Source: Firmicutes bacterium CAG:24053_14
Lineage (GTDB): Bacteria > Bacillota > Clostridia > Oscillospirales > Oscillospiraceae
Assembly: GCA_001916715.1 (NCBI GenBank)
Contig: MNSZ01000008.1
Span: 1 to 14,679 of the forward strand
Direction of reading: 5' to 3'
DNA length: 14,679 bases
Shown piece by piece: positions 1 through 6,624 of this stretch. Position numbers and translations under genes: made by a program. The notes below the pieces were generated by a model, which was given only the letters and a program-made list of their open reading frames with translations, did not search any database and was not told the DNA's origin. Position 1 is the first letter of the stretch, and every line of letters begins with the position of its first letter.

Positions 1-917
1 AGGACGGCACGGAGCGCCGCCGGAATGACTGCAATAATCGTCCCGGAATAGCTCGAGAGGCTCGTCCCGCAAATGTTTGTACGCATTTGCGAGCTTTTCC
101 ATCCGCCGGAGTTGGTGTTGCTCGCGTTCATAACGAAATAGCCCGCACCCGGGGACGACCATCCGCTATCCGGGCCATATTGATTATCGCAGAAACACAC
201 GTCCGTACCGCCGGAGAGCGCGGTCTTTGCAAGCTGAAAATGGATGCGGTTTGCGCCCTCGACGCTCGCATTATGGTTAAAGCCGATAATGAAAGCGTAG
301 GTCGTGACATTCGAGAGCGAGAGCTTTCCGACCGTGCCGTTAAGCGTGACCGCCTTTCGGTCGCCGATGCTCCAATAGTTCGCGCCCTGTCCCGCGTCAG
401 AAACGGACTTGATAACGCTCCACTCGTTATTGTTGAGCGTAGAGCTCACGAAAGAGAGCGTCAGCGAGTAGGAGGTCGTGCCGGAAACGACATTGACGGA
501 GCCGCTCGTCGTCTGCCCGTTCTTTGTTGCCGTGACCGTGTACGCCCCCGTCTCCGTGACGGTGAAAACCGCCGTCCCGTTGCTCGTCTTTGTGGCGATT
601 GTCGTCCCGCCCTTTTTCAGCGTGACGGATGCGCCGGAGTCTACGTTGACGGTAATCGTCGCGGAAAAGAACGTCAGCGCCACCGCGTAGCTATCTACGA
701 CGGAGACGCTTTTCGTGTCGGACGTTTGCCCGTTGAGTGTGGCCTTTACACTCCATGTACCGGCCTCCGGCAAGGAGAGGACGCACGAGCCGCCCGCCGC
801 CGTGCCGTTTACCGTTTTCGAGCCCTTTGTCGCCGTAACCGCCGCTCCGCTCGTAACGGATACCACGAGGGAGAGCTCGACTCCGGGCTTGCTGACTGCG
901 TTTGTTCTACCAATCAT
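1..917 (-). CDS. Ig-like / DUF6273-like tail protein (3' end outside window)
   Basis: The frame is open from an ATG at 917 (MIGRTNAVSKPGVELSLVVS) to the left edge, about 305 codons; I checked every codon and found no stop. GGTGAG lies 6 nt before the ATG, and the preceding gene's TAA is 2 nt upstream of it. Residues ~12-145 form two PEGA/Ig-like beta repeats, each with a G-T-W-S-V-K-A-T-L-N-G-Q-T or G-A-Y-T-V-T-A-T-K-N-G-Q-T strand. Residues ~160-305 resemble the DUF6273 domain of phage and surface proteins: EWSVIKSVSDAGQGANYWSI, FIIGFNHNASVEGANRIHFQ, NSGGWKSSQMRTNICGTSL and PAALRAV. Likely a tip adhesin or receptor-binding accessory. The function is inferred and the C-terminus unseen. Confidence 0.8.
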   Translation of the reverse strand, partial: MIGRTNAVSKPGVELSLVVSVTSGAAVTATKGSKTVNGTAAGGSCVLSLPEAGTWSVKATLNGQTSDTKSVSVVDSYAVALTFFSATITVNVDSGASVTLKKGGTTIATKTSNGTAVFTVTETGAYTVTATKNGQTTSGSVNVVSGTTSYSLTLSFVSSTLNNNEWSVIKSVSDAGQGANYWSIGDRKAVTLNGTVGKLSLSNVTTYAFIIGFNHNASVEGANRIHFQLAKTALSGGTDVCFCDNQYGPDSGWSSPGAGYFVMNASNTNSGGWKSSQMRTNICGTSLSSYSGTIIAVIPAALRAV

Positions 918-919
918 TT

Positions 920-1771
920 TTAACTCACCGCCTTAATACAAGTAATGCTCTGCACCGTGATAGCCGCCGTCGGCTTTGTCGCGGCGTAGATTTTGACCGT
1001 CCCGCTCCCGGAGAGAGCGACCGGCGCAAAGTTTCCGCTTGCGGCCTCTGTCGCACCGAACACGACCTCGGGGACGTGGCTCGCCGTCACGCCGGGGCAG
1101 GCGATAGAGGCGGCATAGGGATACGCCGCGTATGTGCTGTCGCTCACCCATGCAGAGGCGGCGACGGACACGCCGGAGAAAATCTTTACCTCGGCGTATC
1201 CCGCGTGAGCGTGGGAGGCGTTGGCAAAGTCTCCCGGCTTTTTCCCGGAGTCGGTCAGATTGCCGGAGGAGTCGAGCCCGGCGAAGTGTCCCGCCGTGGC
1301 GTTCTTTACTTTGTCCGCCTTGTCCGTGTGGGTATGGCTCGCGGCGGCGAAGTCGCCCGGCTTTTTGCCGGAGTCGGTCGGATTGCCGCTTGCATCGAGC
1401 CCGGCGAAGTGTCCCGCCGTCGGTGAGGCGGCTTTCTCTGCCTTGCCCTCGTTGAGCTTCTTAATATTTTCCTGCATGGCGGTTTGGTCTGCCGCCGTGA
1501 AATATCGGGCGATAACGTCACCCGCCGACCATGCCCGGGCGGTCGTGCCGTTCTGCGCTCGCGTGACGGTGAGCACGTTCCCGTTCTTTGCGGTCATAAG
1601 CACCGTTTCCGCCGTGGAGCCGTCCGCTCCAATCGTGAGCAAGTTCGGAGCCTCCGGCAGTACGGAGCCGTCAACGACGTTTACGGTCGTACCCGCCGCC
1701 GTCAGCGCGCCGGAGAGCGAAGTCTCCGGGGAGTTGGCTTGCGCCGGGTACATTGTCACTAATTCGGACAT
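920..1771 (-). CDS. Tail fibre-like baseplate protein with duplicated SHTH unit
   Basis: This 283-residue protein has an N-terminal domain (about 1-95) common in Firmicutes phage baseplate or fibre proteins: TMYPAQANSPETSLSGALTA, AETVLMTAKNGNVLTVTRAQ, ARAWSAGDVIARYFTAADQ. A short helical linker (MQENIKKLNEGKAEKAA) follows. Then come two copies of a 41-residue unit containing A-G-H-F-A-G-L-D, DSGKKPGDFA and A-S-H-[TA]-H. The C-terminal domain (VKIFSGVSVAASAWVSD to the end) is beta-rich and probably exposed. AGGAGG lies about 8 nt before the ATG. A fibre or adhesin role is inferred from the repeats and from the place after Tal. No chaperone or enzymatic domain is visible. Confidence 0.72.
   Translation of the reverse strand: MSELVTMYPAQANSPETSLSGALTAAGTTVNVVDGSVLPEAPNLLTIGADGSTAETVLMTAKNGNVLTVTRAQNGTTARAWSAGDVIARYFTAADQTAMQENIKKLNEGKAEKAASPTAGHFAGLDASGNPTDSGKKPGDFAAASHTHTDKADKVKNATAGHFAGLDSSGNLTDSGKKPGDFANASHAHAGYAEVKIFSGVSVAASAWVSDSTYAAYPYAASIACPGVTASHVPEVVFGATEAASGNFAPVALSGSGTVKIYAATKPTAAITVQSITCIKAVS
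1227..1425 (-). repeat. 123-bp spaced in-frame duplication in the fibre-like gene
   Basis: Two copies of about 70 bp, near 1230-1298 and 1353-1421, are 123 bp apart (41 codons). They share the stretch encoding A-G-H-F-A-G-L-D-[AS]-S-G-N-[PL]-T-D-S-G-K-K-P-G-D-F-A and differ at scattered, mostly silent or conservative positions. Confidence 0.85.
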
Positions 1772-1785
1772 ATTCTTTCCTCCTT

Positions 1786-3684
1786 TTAGTAGTCCCCGCC
1801 GCCGCGAGAATTACAGAATGTTTGAGCGAATACCGCGCCCACGATACGACTCATGTTATCGGGGAGTATCTCTATCGAGTGCCACGAGTTACGGCGTATC
1901 TTCCCGCTCGAGTCCGTGGCGAGATACTTCACAATGTCGATATTGCTATACGAGGACGGCGCGGGTATCTCTTTTCCGTCTACCTTGATAGTCGCTTTCG
2001 AGGCGCGTTGTCCCTCGTAGATGCCGAACTCGATAGCGTGGGTATGGTCTTTTACGGTGTGGGTATGGTCTTTCACCGTATGCGTGTGCGCCCTTACCGT
2101 GTGCGTATGGTCGTAGACCTCGTGTGTATGTGCGGAAATCCTGTGCGTGTGCGACGGATGCGTATGCGCGCCCGACCAAATGAACGTCTCGTATCCGTCA
2201 ACGGTTTTCCCGTCGCTTGTCGTTGCAAGGCGGGCGTGTTGAGAAATGCCGTGGTTATGCACGGCCTGTCCGTTCGTCTCACTCGGGAGCACGTTCGAGG
2301 ACTCGAGCGCCGTTCCGCCGGAGGTCTGTCCGCCGCCGGAGGAGGTCGTAGAGCCACCGCCGGAGCTCGTTGTCTGCCCGCCGCCGGAGCTCGTTGTCTG
2401 TCCGCCGCCGGAGGAGGTCGTTTGTCCACCGCCGCCGCCGATAGCTTTCTCATACGCCCGGAACGCCTCGAACTCGATATTGAGGAGCATTTTGTTAATG
2501 CGTACCACCGAGTCGGAGATATAGAGTTGCAGTTTCGCCGGATGCGTTGCGTCGGCGTTATCCGAGAAATTATAGATTTGTTGGTTGGTCGCGCCCTGTG
2601 CGTATGTCTCGGAAATGAGGGCGCGGCTCTGCAAGTCGGAAATACTGCCCGCTATATCCTGCGTCTTGTTGGCAATCGTTACCGTGACGTTTCCCGGGTC
2701 GCCCTCTGCATCCGCTTTCTCAACGCGGACGATGCGGGTACGGAGGTTAATTCCGTCGGCCTCGTCCACGACGCGGACGATTTCGCCCGGGCGGAACTTT
2801 GAGAACTTGTCGCCGGTCAGCCGGTGGAGGTCGATAGCGCCGATTTCATAGCTCACATACGGCTCCTTGAGCCCGGCGAGTATCTGCTCGGCGTATGCCT
2901 TGAGGTTTTCCGCCACTTGATACCGCGAGTCTACGAGGATAGTCGAACACAAGCCGTATCGCTCGATGCTTAAAGCGTCCTCGACGTATGGAACGCCGCC
3001 GTTCGCCGACTCTATCGTCAGTTGGTTTACACCCTCGCCGTATCCGAGCGCATAGACGCGGTTTGCGATACTGGTCGCGTCCGTCGTCTTTTTGATGTTC
3101 GTCATATTCTTTGCGTATCGGATTTCGCTTTTGAGCGCCTCCGTCGGCACGGTGAGCGAGAGCGTCCACGGATAGACGGTCGTATCCCACGACCAAAGGT
3201 ATTCACTATCGAAGCACTCCGGCACGGCAAAGAGCGCCGCGAGGAGCGTCGAGTTTTCCCAATTATATTCAAAATAGCGTTTGAAATCGCAAGCCCCGAG
3301 TTTCCAGTTTTGCCGGGTCTGCCGTGCGAGAATGTAATTGAGAACATCGGCAGTCTTTACGCCGGAGCCGCCGCATTGATGATACTGAAAGAGAACGTCG
3401 GAGAGGAGCGTAGCGAGGACGTGCTCGCAATCATAATAGCGAGTCGCGCCGTTGCTCCGCTCCATATCCTCCCCGATGATGCGGAAAAGGTCGATACGCT
3501 CGTCTCCGTCGAAAATCTCGACGAAGTTCAGCGGCATACAATAGGCGTTTTTCGGGTCGTCCGCCGGGAGCGTAAAGGTCGCCGTCCATAGGGAATTAGT
3601 CTCGAGGCCGTAGCCGACGGCGAGCGCGTTGTCGAGGTAGGCGAGCCGCTTCATATCGCGGTTGAAAATCTGCGGCTTTGCCAT
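1786..3684 (-). CDS. Tal-like tail protein with Gly/Ser linker and histidine-array needle
   Basis: This is the tail-associated (Tal/Prophage_tail-like) protein that closes the tail tip. It has 632 residues from the ATG at 3684, chosen over an upstream GTG (3693) because AGGTGG lies 5 nt before the ATG and TAATG couples it to the previous gene. Residues 1 to about 370 form the conserved hub region (YDCEHVLATLLSD; SIANRVYALGYGEGVNQL; GEIVRVVDEADGINLRTRIV). A repeated GGGQTTSS linker occupies about 416-460. A His-rich array with seven H-T-H motifs lies at 507-549, and a tip domain follows (EFGIYEGQRASKATIKVDG; NSWHSIEILPDNMSRI; CNSRGGGDY). I see no peptidase or muramidase motif. By analogy with T4 gp37, the H-T-H array may coordinate metal in a trimer; that is inference. 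Confidence 0.88.
   Translation of the reverse strand: MAKPQIFNRDMKRLAYLDNALAVGYGLETNSLWTATFTLPADDPKNAYCMPLNFVEIFDGDERIDLFRIIGEDMERSNGATRYYDCEHVLATLLSDVLFQYHQCGGSGVKTADVLNYILARQTRQNWKLGACDFKRYFEYNWENSTLLAALFAVPECFDSEYLWSWDTTVYPWTLSLTVPTEALKSEIRYAKNMTNIKKTTDATSIANRVYALGYGEGVNQLTIESANGGVPYVEDALSIERYGLCSTILVDSRYQVAENLKAYAEQILAGLKEPYVSYEIGAIDLHRLTGDKFSKFRPGEIVRVVDEADGINLRTRIVRVEKADAEGDPGNVTVTIANKTQDIAGSISDLQSRALISETYAQGATNQQIYNFSDNADATHPAKLQLYISDSVVRINKMLLNIEFEAFRAYEKAIGGGGGQTTSSGGGQTTSSGGGQTTSSGGGSTTSSGGGQTSGGTALESSNVLPSETNGQAVHNHGISQHARLATTSDGKTVDGYETFIWSGAHTHPSHTHRISAHTHEVYDHTHTVRAHTHTVKDHTHTVKDHTHAIEFGIYEGQRASKATIKVDGKEIPAPSSYSNIDIVKYLATDSSGKIRRNSWHSIEILPDNMSRIVGAVFAQTFCNSRGGGDY
2038..2166 (-). 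repeat. Seven H-T-H motifs, mostly at 7-residue spacing
   Basis: CAC/CAT-ACN-CAC/CAT triplets recur at 21-bp spacing (first interval 15 bp), encoding units such as HTHTVKD, HTHTVRA and HTHEVYD. The two HTHTVKD units are nearly identical in DNA. Alternating charged and Val residues between the motifs fit a fibrous beta structure. Confidence 0.9.
2321..2437 (-). repeat. 24-bp tandem repeat encoding GGGQTTSS
   Basis: The protein reads GGGQTTSS several times in a row, with one unit as GGGSTTSS and a final partial GGGQTSGG. On the DNA, units of about 24 bp (CCGCCGCCGGAGCTCGTTGT type) follow each other with few differences. It links the Tal hub to the His-rich region and is a likely site of copy-number slippage. 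Confidence 0.88.
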
Positions 3685-4205
3685 TATAACCACCTATCTT
3701 TCCACAAGATTTTAACGTCTGCGGTCGTGCCGCCCTCGACGATAATATCGTTCTCGCCCGGTTGGAGCTTGAAAAATGCGCTATCGTCGCTCACGCGGTC
3801 GATGATGTTCGCGCCGTTGAGCGTTACGGTCATGTGCTCCGTGTCGATAATAAGCTCGTCTCCGGCGACCATGTTCACGCCCTCAATTACCATAGTGACG
3901 GAGCCGTAGGTCGAAACGCCCGTACCGCTCGCCGTTGCTACGGCCTCCGCAAGCGCGGAGAAAAAGAGAGTGCGGATATAGTCGCCGACGCTCCCGGCCT
4001 CCGCCTCCGCAAGCGCGGAGGGGAGGAGGACGCGGACGAACACGCCGGACGCGGTAGCGACCGCCGCCGCCGAGCCGTCGAGGTATCGAATGATTTTCAG
4101 CGTCGCCGAGGTATCCGTCTCCGCGTTCGCCGTGGCGAGCCACTCGAACACAATGGACGTTGTTCGGTTGTACGTCGTCTTATTGTACGGAGTGCGGTTA
4201 TACAT
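3684..4205 (-). CDS. Tail tip protein with YNRT repeats, 20-residue repeats and Dit-like C-terminus
   Basis: This protein of 173 residues has three parts. The N-terminus repeats Y-N-[RK]-T-x three times (MYNRTPYNKTTYNRTTSIVF). The centre (about residues 44-100) is Ala-rich with 20-residue units starting SALAEA. The C-terminus, TMVIEGVNMVAGDELIIDTE then KLQPGENDIIVEGG and WKDRWL, looks like the C-terminal domain of siphovirus Dit/tail-component proteins, which often adopts a galectin-like carbohydrate-binding fold. GAGGAGG precedes the ATG. Its TAA overlaps the next ATG in TAATG. A baseplate accessory role, possibly sugar binding, is an inference. I do not recognise a named family for the whole protein. 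Confidence 0.7.
   Translation of the reverse strand: MYNRTPYNKTTYNRTTSIVFEWLATANAETDTSATLKIIRYLDGSAAAVATASGVFVRVLLPSALAEAEAGSVGDYIRTLFFSALAEAVATASGTGVSTYGSVTMVIEGVNMVAGDELIIDTEHMTVTLNGANIIDRVSDDSAFFKLQPGENDIIVEGGTTADVKILWKDRWL
3943..4020 (-). repeat. 60-bp spaced direct repeat (20-residue protein unit)
   Basis: The 18-bp sequence GCCTCCGCAAGCGCGGAG occurs at 3943-3960 and identically at 4003-4020, exactly 60 bp apart and in frame. It encodes the start of each SALAEA unit. A degenerate earlier unit (DGSAAAVATASG) precedes them in the protein. Confidence 0.85.
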
Positions 4206-4220
4206 TTGCTCGCCTCCTCG

Positions 4221-4601
4221 TTATGCCAAAGTGCAAACGATAGCCCCCGCCGATACCGTGATAGCGTCGCCGTTGAGTACGTTCTTGCTCCGGGTAAAGG
4301 AGCCGTACCAAAGCAAATTGCCCGCCGTCAGCGCGTCATAGATGCCCCAATAGGCCACCGTGCCGAGGTCTGCCGTCAGAGTTCCGAAGTCAACGGGCGC
4401 GGAGTTGGAAACCTGTTCTTTGCCGGACACGAGGGACGGCGCGCTAAAGTTGATAATCTTTCTCGCGTATCCGCCGCCGGATACCTCCGTACCCGTTCCG
4501 CTCGCCGTCGGGTCGGTGAGGAAAAGAGCGAGGTAGTACGTCCCGCTCCGCAAGGACGTATTCAAGAGAGTGGATGCGTGGACGTTAGATAATGCGCTCA
4601 T
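4221..4601 (-). CDS. Small tail-fibre-like baseplate protein (Gp80-like)
   Basis: This 126-residue protein resembles a widespread small phage tail family sometimes labelled Gp80-like tail fibre. Segments are YYLALFLTDPTASGTGTEVS, GGGYARKIINFSAP, GTVAYWGIYDALTAGNLLWY and a terminal GDAITVSAGAIVCTL. The pattern suggests a compact beta-rich domain with no signal peptide or membrane segment. AGGAGG lies about 8 nt before the ATG at 4601. It sits between Dit and the Tal-like gene, so a place in the tail tip is likely. The family resemblance is from memory of the motif order and the function of the family is not known to me, so the role is inferred. Confidence 0.65.
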   Translation of the reverse strand: MSALSNVHASTLLNTSLRSGTYYLALFLTDPTASGTGTEVSGGGYARKIINFSAPSLVSGKEQVSNSAPVDFGTLTADLGTVAYWGIYDALTAGNLLWYGSFTRSKNVLNGDAITVSAGAIVCTLA

Positions 4602-4621
4602 AGTAGAAACCTCCTAATTTT

Positions 4622-5161
4622 TTAATTTACCTTGAGCCGTGTTATCGTCAGCGTTTGGATATTACCGCGCGCCGTGATATAGATTAAGCCGTCCGTTTCC
4701 TGCGTCCCTCGGACGTTGACCGCCTCCGTGTGAGGCAGAGAGACGGATTTCACGTCCTGCTGATTGTAGCGCAAGGACTCGGCGAACGGCTTACACAAGA
4801 AACGTACCTCGCACGTCCCCGTAACGGCGATTTGCTCGATAGAGATACCGCCGACGACCTTTGCGGAGTACGCCTTTTCGGGCTCGTCGTCAAATACGAG
4901 CAAGCCCTCGCCGGAGAGCCATTCCGCAACGGCGCGCGCTCGCGTTCTCACGCCCGCGTAATGGTAGCCCTCGCCGACGAAAGCGACCGTGCATACGATT
5001 TCGCGGTTTTCGTAACCGTCCTCTATGTCGTATGTGCCGCTCTTGCCGGGTATCGTGTATTGCGTTACCCGTTTCGCGGGGAGGAGTGTTCGGTCTGTGG
5101 ATTTGAACACGACTCCCATATCCCCGCTATGCTTGTTGTCGAAAATAAAACCCATGCTCAC
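4622..5161 (-). CDS. dit: Distal tail protein (Dit; siphovirus tail component)
   Basis: Dit forms the hexameric hub joining the tail tube to the tip. The 179-residue protein has the family pattern (PF05709): an N-terminal MGFIFDNKHSGDMGVVFKS, then PAKRVTQYTIPGKSGTYD and the conserved REIVCTVAFVGE, with GLLVFDDEPEKAYSAKVVGG and CEVRFLCKPFAES near residues 85-128. The GTG at 5161 overlaps the tape measure TGA (GTGA) and lies about 10 nt from AAGGGGG, so I prefer it to the ATG two codons later. The C-terminal carbohydrate-binding-like domain of long Dits is missing or very short here. A related-looking end (KLQPGENDIIVEGG... WKDRWL) instead occurs on a separate protein two genes downstream. Confidence 0.9.
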   Translation of the reverse strand: MSMGFIFDNKHSGDMGVVFKSTDRTLLPAKRVTQYTIPGKSGTYDIEDGYENREIVCTVAFVGEGYHYAGVRTRARAVAEWLSGEGLLVFDDEPEKAYSAKVVGGISIEQIAVTGTCEVRFLCKPFAESLRYNQQDVKSVSLPHTEAVNVRGTQETDGLIYITARGNIQTLTITRLKVN

Positions 5162-6624
5162 GCCATAGATACCCCCTTGCTCCGCGATTTCGATTTCTGC
5201 ATATTGTAGAGCTCGCGGGAAATCTTCTTTACGTCCGCCTCCTCACGGACGACGAGCTCCGCGATATGAAAATGATTTACGACGTTTGTATCTCCGCCGC
5301 CGGAGGTCGTCGCACCGCCGCCGCGCCCGGTCAAGTCCGCCGGGACGGATGCGGAGACGGCCTCGACGGTCGCCTTTGCGGAAAAGCCCGTTTCGATTTC
5401 CCCGATAGAGCTTTTGAGCTTGTCGTTTACCGCCGCGAGCCCGGAGTCTACCTCGGCGAGCATTTCCTCGCCCATAGCTCCATAGGCTTTTACGGCCTTG
5501 CTCTTGTTCTTCTCAATGCCGACGACTGCGCCCTCGACGTTCATTTCGGACACCCACGCCATTTTTGTGCTCGGGGAGTGGATGCCGAAAAAGTCCGTAA
5601 TGCCGTCCCAAATGGAGGAAATCCACCCGGACACTTTATCCCATAGCCACCCGGCGAGCGACTGGATGCCTTGCCACAAGCCCCGGACGAGGTTTGCGCC
5701 GACCTCCGCGACCTGCGACACGCCCTCGCCGAGCGCGCTCACGATGCCGGTAATAATCTGCGGCATAGCGCGGACGATTTCGGCGATAATCTGCGGGAGG
5801 TTGGTAATGAGGGCAGTCAAGAGCTTTACGCCCGTCTCGATGATTTTCGGGATATTGTTCACGAGGGCGTTAATTACCGCCGTGATGATTTGCGGGAGCG
5901 CCTGTACTATCGTCAAAATGATTTGCGGGAGGTTGGTAATAAGCGCCGTCAAGAGCTTTACGCCCGCCTCTACGATTTCCGGCAAATGGTCGAGGAGCGT
6001 CGAGATAGTGCTCTCGATGATTTGCGGCAAAACCTCGCATATCGTCGTAATGATTTCCGGGAGGTTTTCCACAAGGGCGGTTAAAAGCTCGACTCCCGTC
6101 TCGATGATTTGCGGGATAGCGTCGAGGAGCGTCGTTACGAGGCTCTCGATAAGCTCCGGCAAAGCCTCGAGGAGTACCGGGATAGCCTCGAGAACGCCCT
6201 CCGCGAGCCCCTGCATGAGTTGGAGCGCCGCGTCGATAAGCAAGGGTATATTCTCGATAAGCGTCGATACAATGGTCGTCACCGTCTCCACCGCCGCCGG
6301 AATGAGCGTCGGTAGTGCCTCCGCGATACCTTGCACGAGCGTTGTAATGAACTGTGCCGCCGCCTCTACGACGAGCGGCAAAGCCTCGATAATGCCTTGT
6401 ACGAGCGTTGTCACGAGCGAGGCCGCCGTGTTCATAAGCTCCGGGAGCACCGATGTAAACCCGCTCAAGAGCGCCTCAAAGAGCCCGACTCCCATTTCGA
6501 GGAGTTCCGGCAGGAGAGGCGCGATAGCGTCGAGGATGCCCTCTAATGCGTTCGGGACGGTTTTTGCGAGGTTTCTAACGACCGGCGTAATGTTCTTGAC
6601 GACCGAATTAAAGGAGTTTACTGT
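5158..6624 (-). pseudogene. Tape measure protein, C-terminal part after a +1 nt shift
   Basis: The frame is open from 6624 with no start needed: TVNSFNSVVKNITPVVRNLA follows directly on from the N-terminal part. It has an ATG at 6495 (MGVGLFEALLSG), but no ribosome site was identified there. The centre is a hydrophobic helical repeat with a 44-residue period (GVKLLTALITNLPQII and relatives). Next come AGWLWDKVSGWISSIWDG and DFFGIHSPSTKMAWVSE, the conserved 'FGIHSPS' end motif of Firmicutes tape measures, and finally a Gly/Thr linker and NHFHIAELVVREEADVKKIS. The stop TGA overlaps the GTG start of the distal tail gene. Either a single inserted base, possibly in the AAA at 6617-6619, or two lost bases would explain the break. 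The sequence is otherwise undamaged. Confidence 0.85.
5819..6098 (-). repeat. 132-bp (44-residue) repeat in the tape measure gene
   Basis: Three copies of the sequence encoding G-V-[KE]-L-L-T-A-L begin (plus-strand coordinates) at 5819, 5951 and 6083, exactly 132 bp apart. Flanking sequence repeats with the same period: LPQII(E/T), LPEI(V/I)EAG and INALVNNIPKIIETG align between copies. The DNA copies are similar but diverged. A weaker continuation of the pattern extends upstream to about 6400. Changes in copy number would alter tail length in 44-residue steps. Confidence 0.85.

Noticed and set aside
1..917. Diversity-generating retroelement target
   Set aside because: The domain looks DUF6273-like, no template repeat or reverse transcriptase is in the window, and the 3' end is not visible; kept only as a check for the extended contig.
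87..923. A 278-codon Arg-rich plus-strand open frame
   Set aside because: It is codon-for-codon antisense to the Ig/DUF6273-like gene, which has coherent domain sequence and a ribosome site.
2321..2437. Short regular repeats as a possible CRISPR array
   Set aside because: The units are contiguous 24-bp coding repeats with no spacers and lie in frame inside the Tal-like gene.
1753..2802. A 349-codon plus-strand open frame
   Set aside because: It crosses the start region of the fibre-like gene and is antisense to the Tal-like gene; its repeats are the mirror of the Gly/Ser and His repeats.
6608..6624. Tape measure break as a programmed frameshift
   Set aside because: The site (ACAGTAAACTCC) has no strong slippery heptamer or structure that I can see, and tape measures are not known to need one; an indel is simpler.
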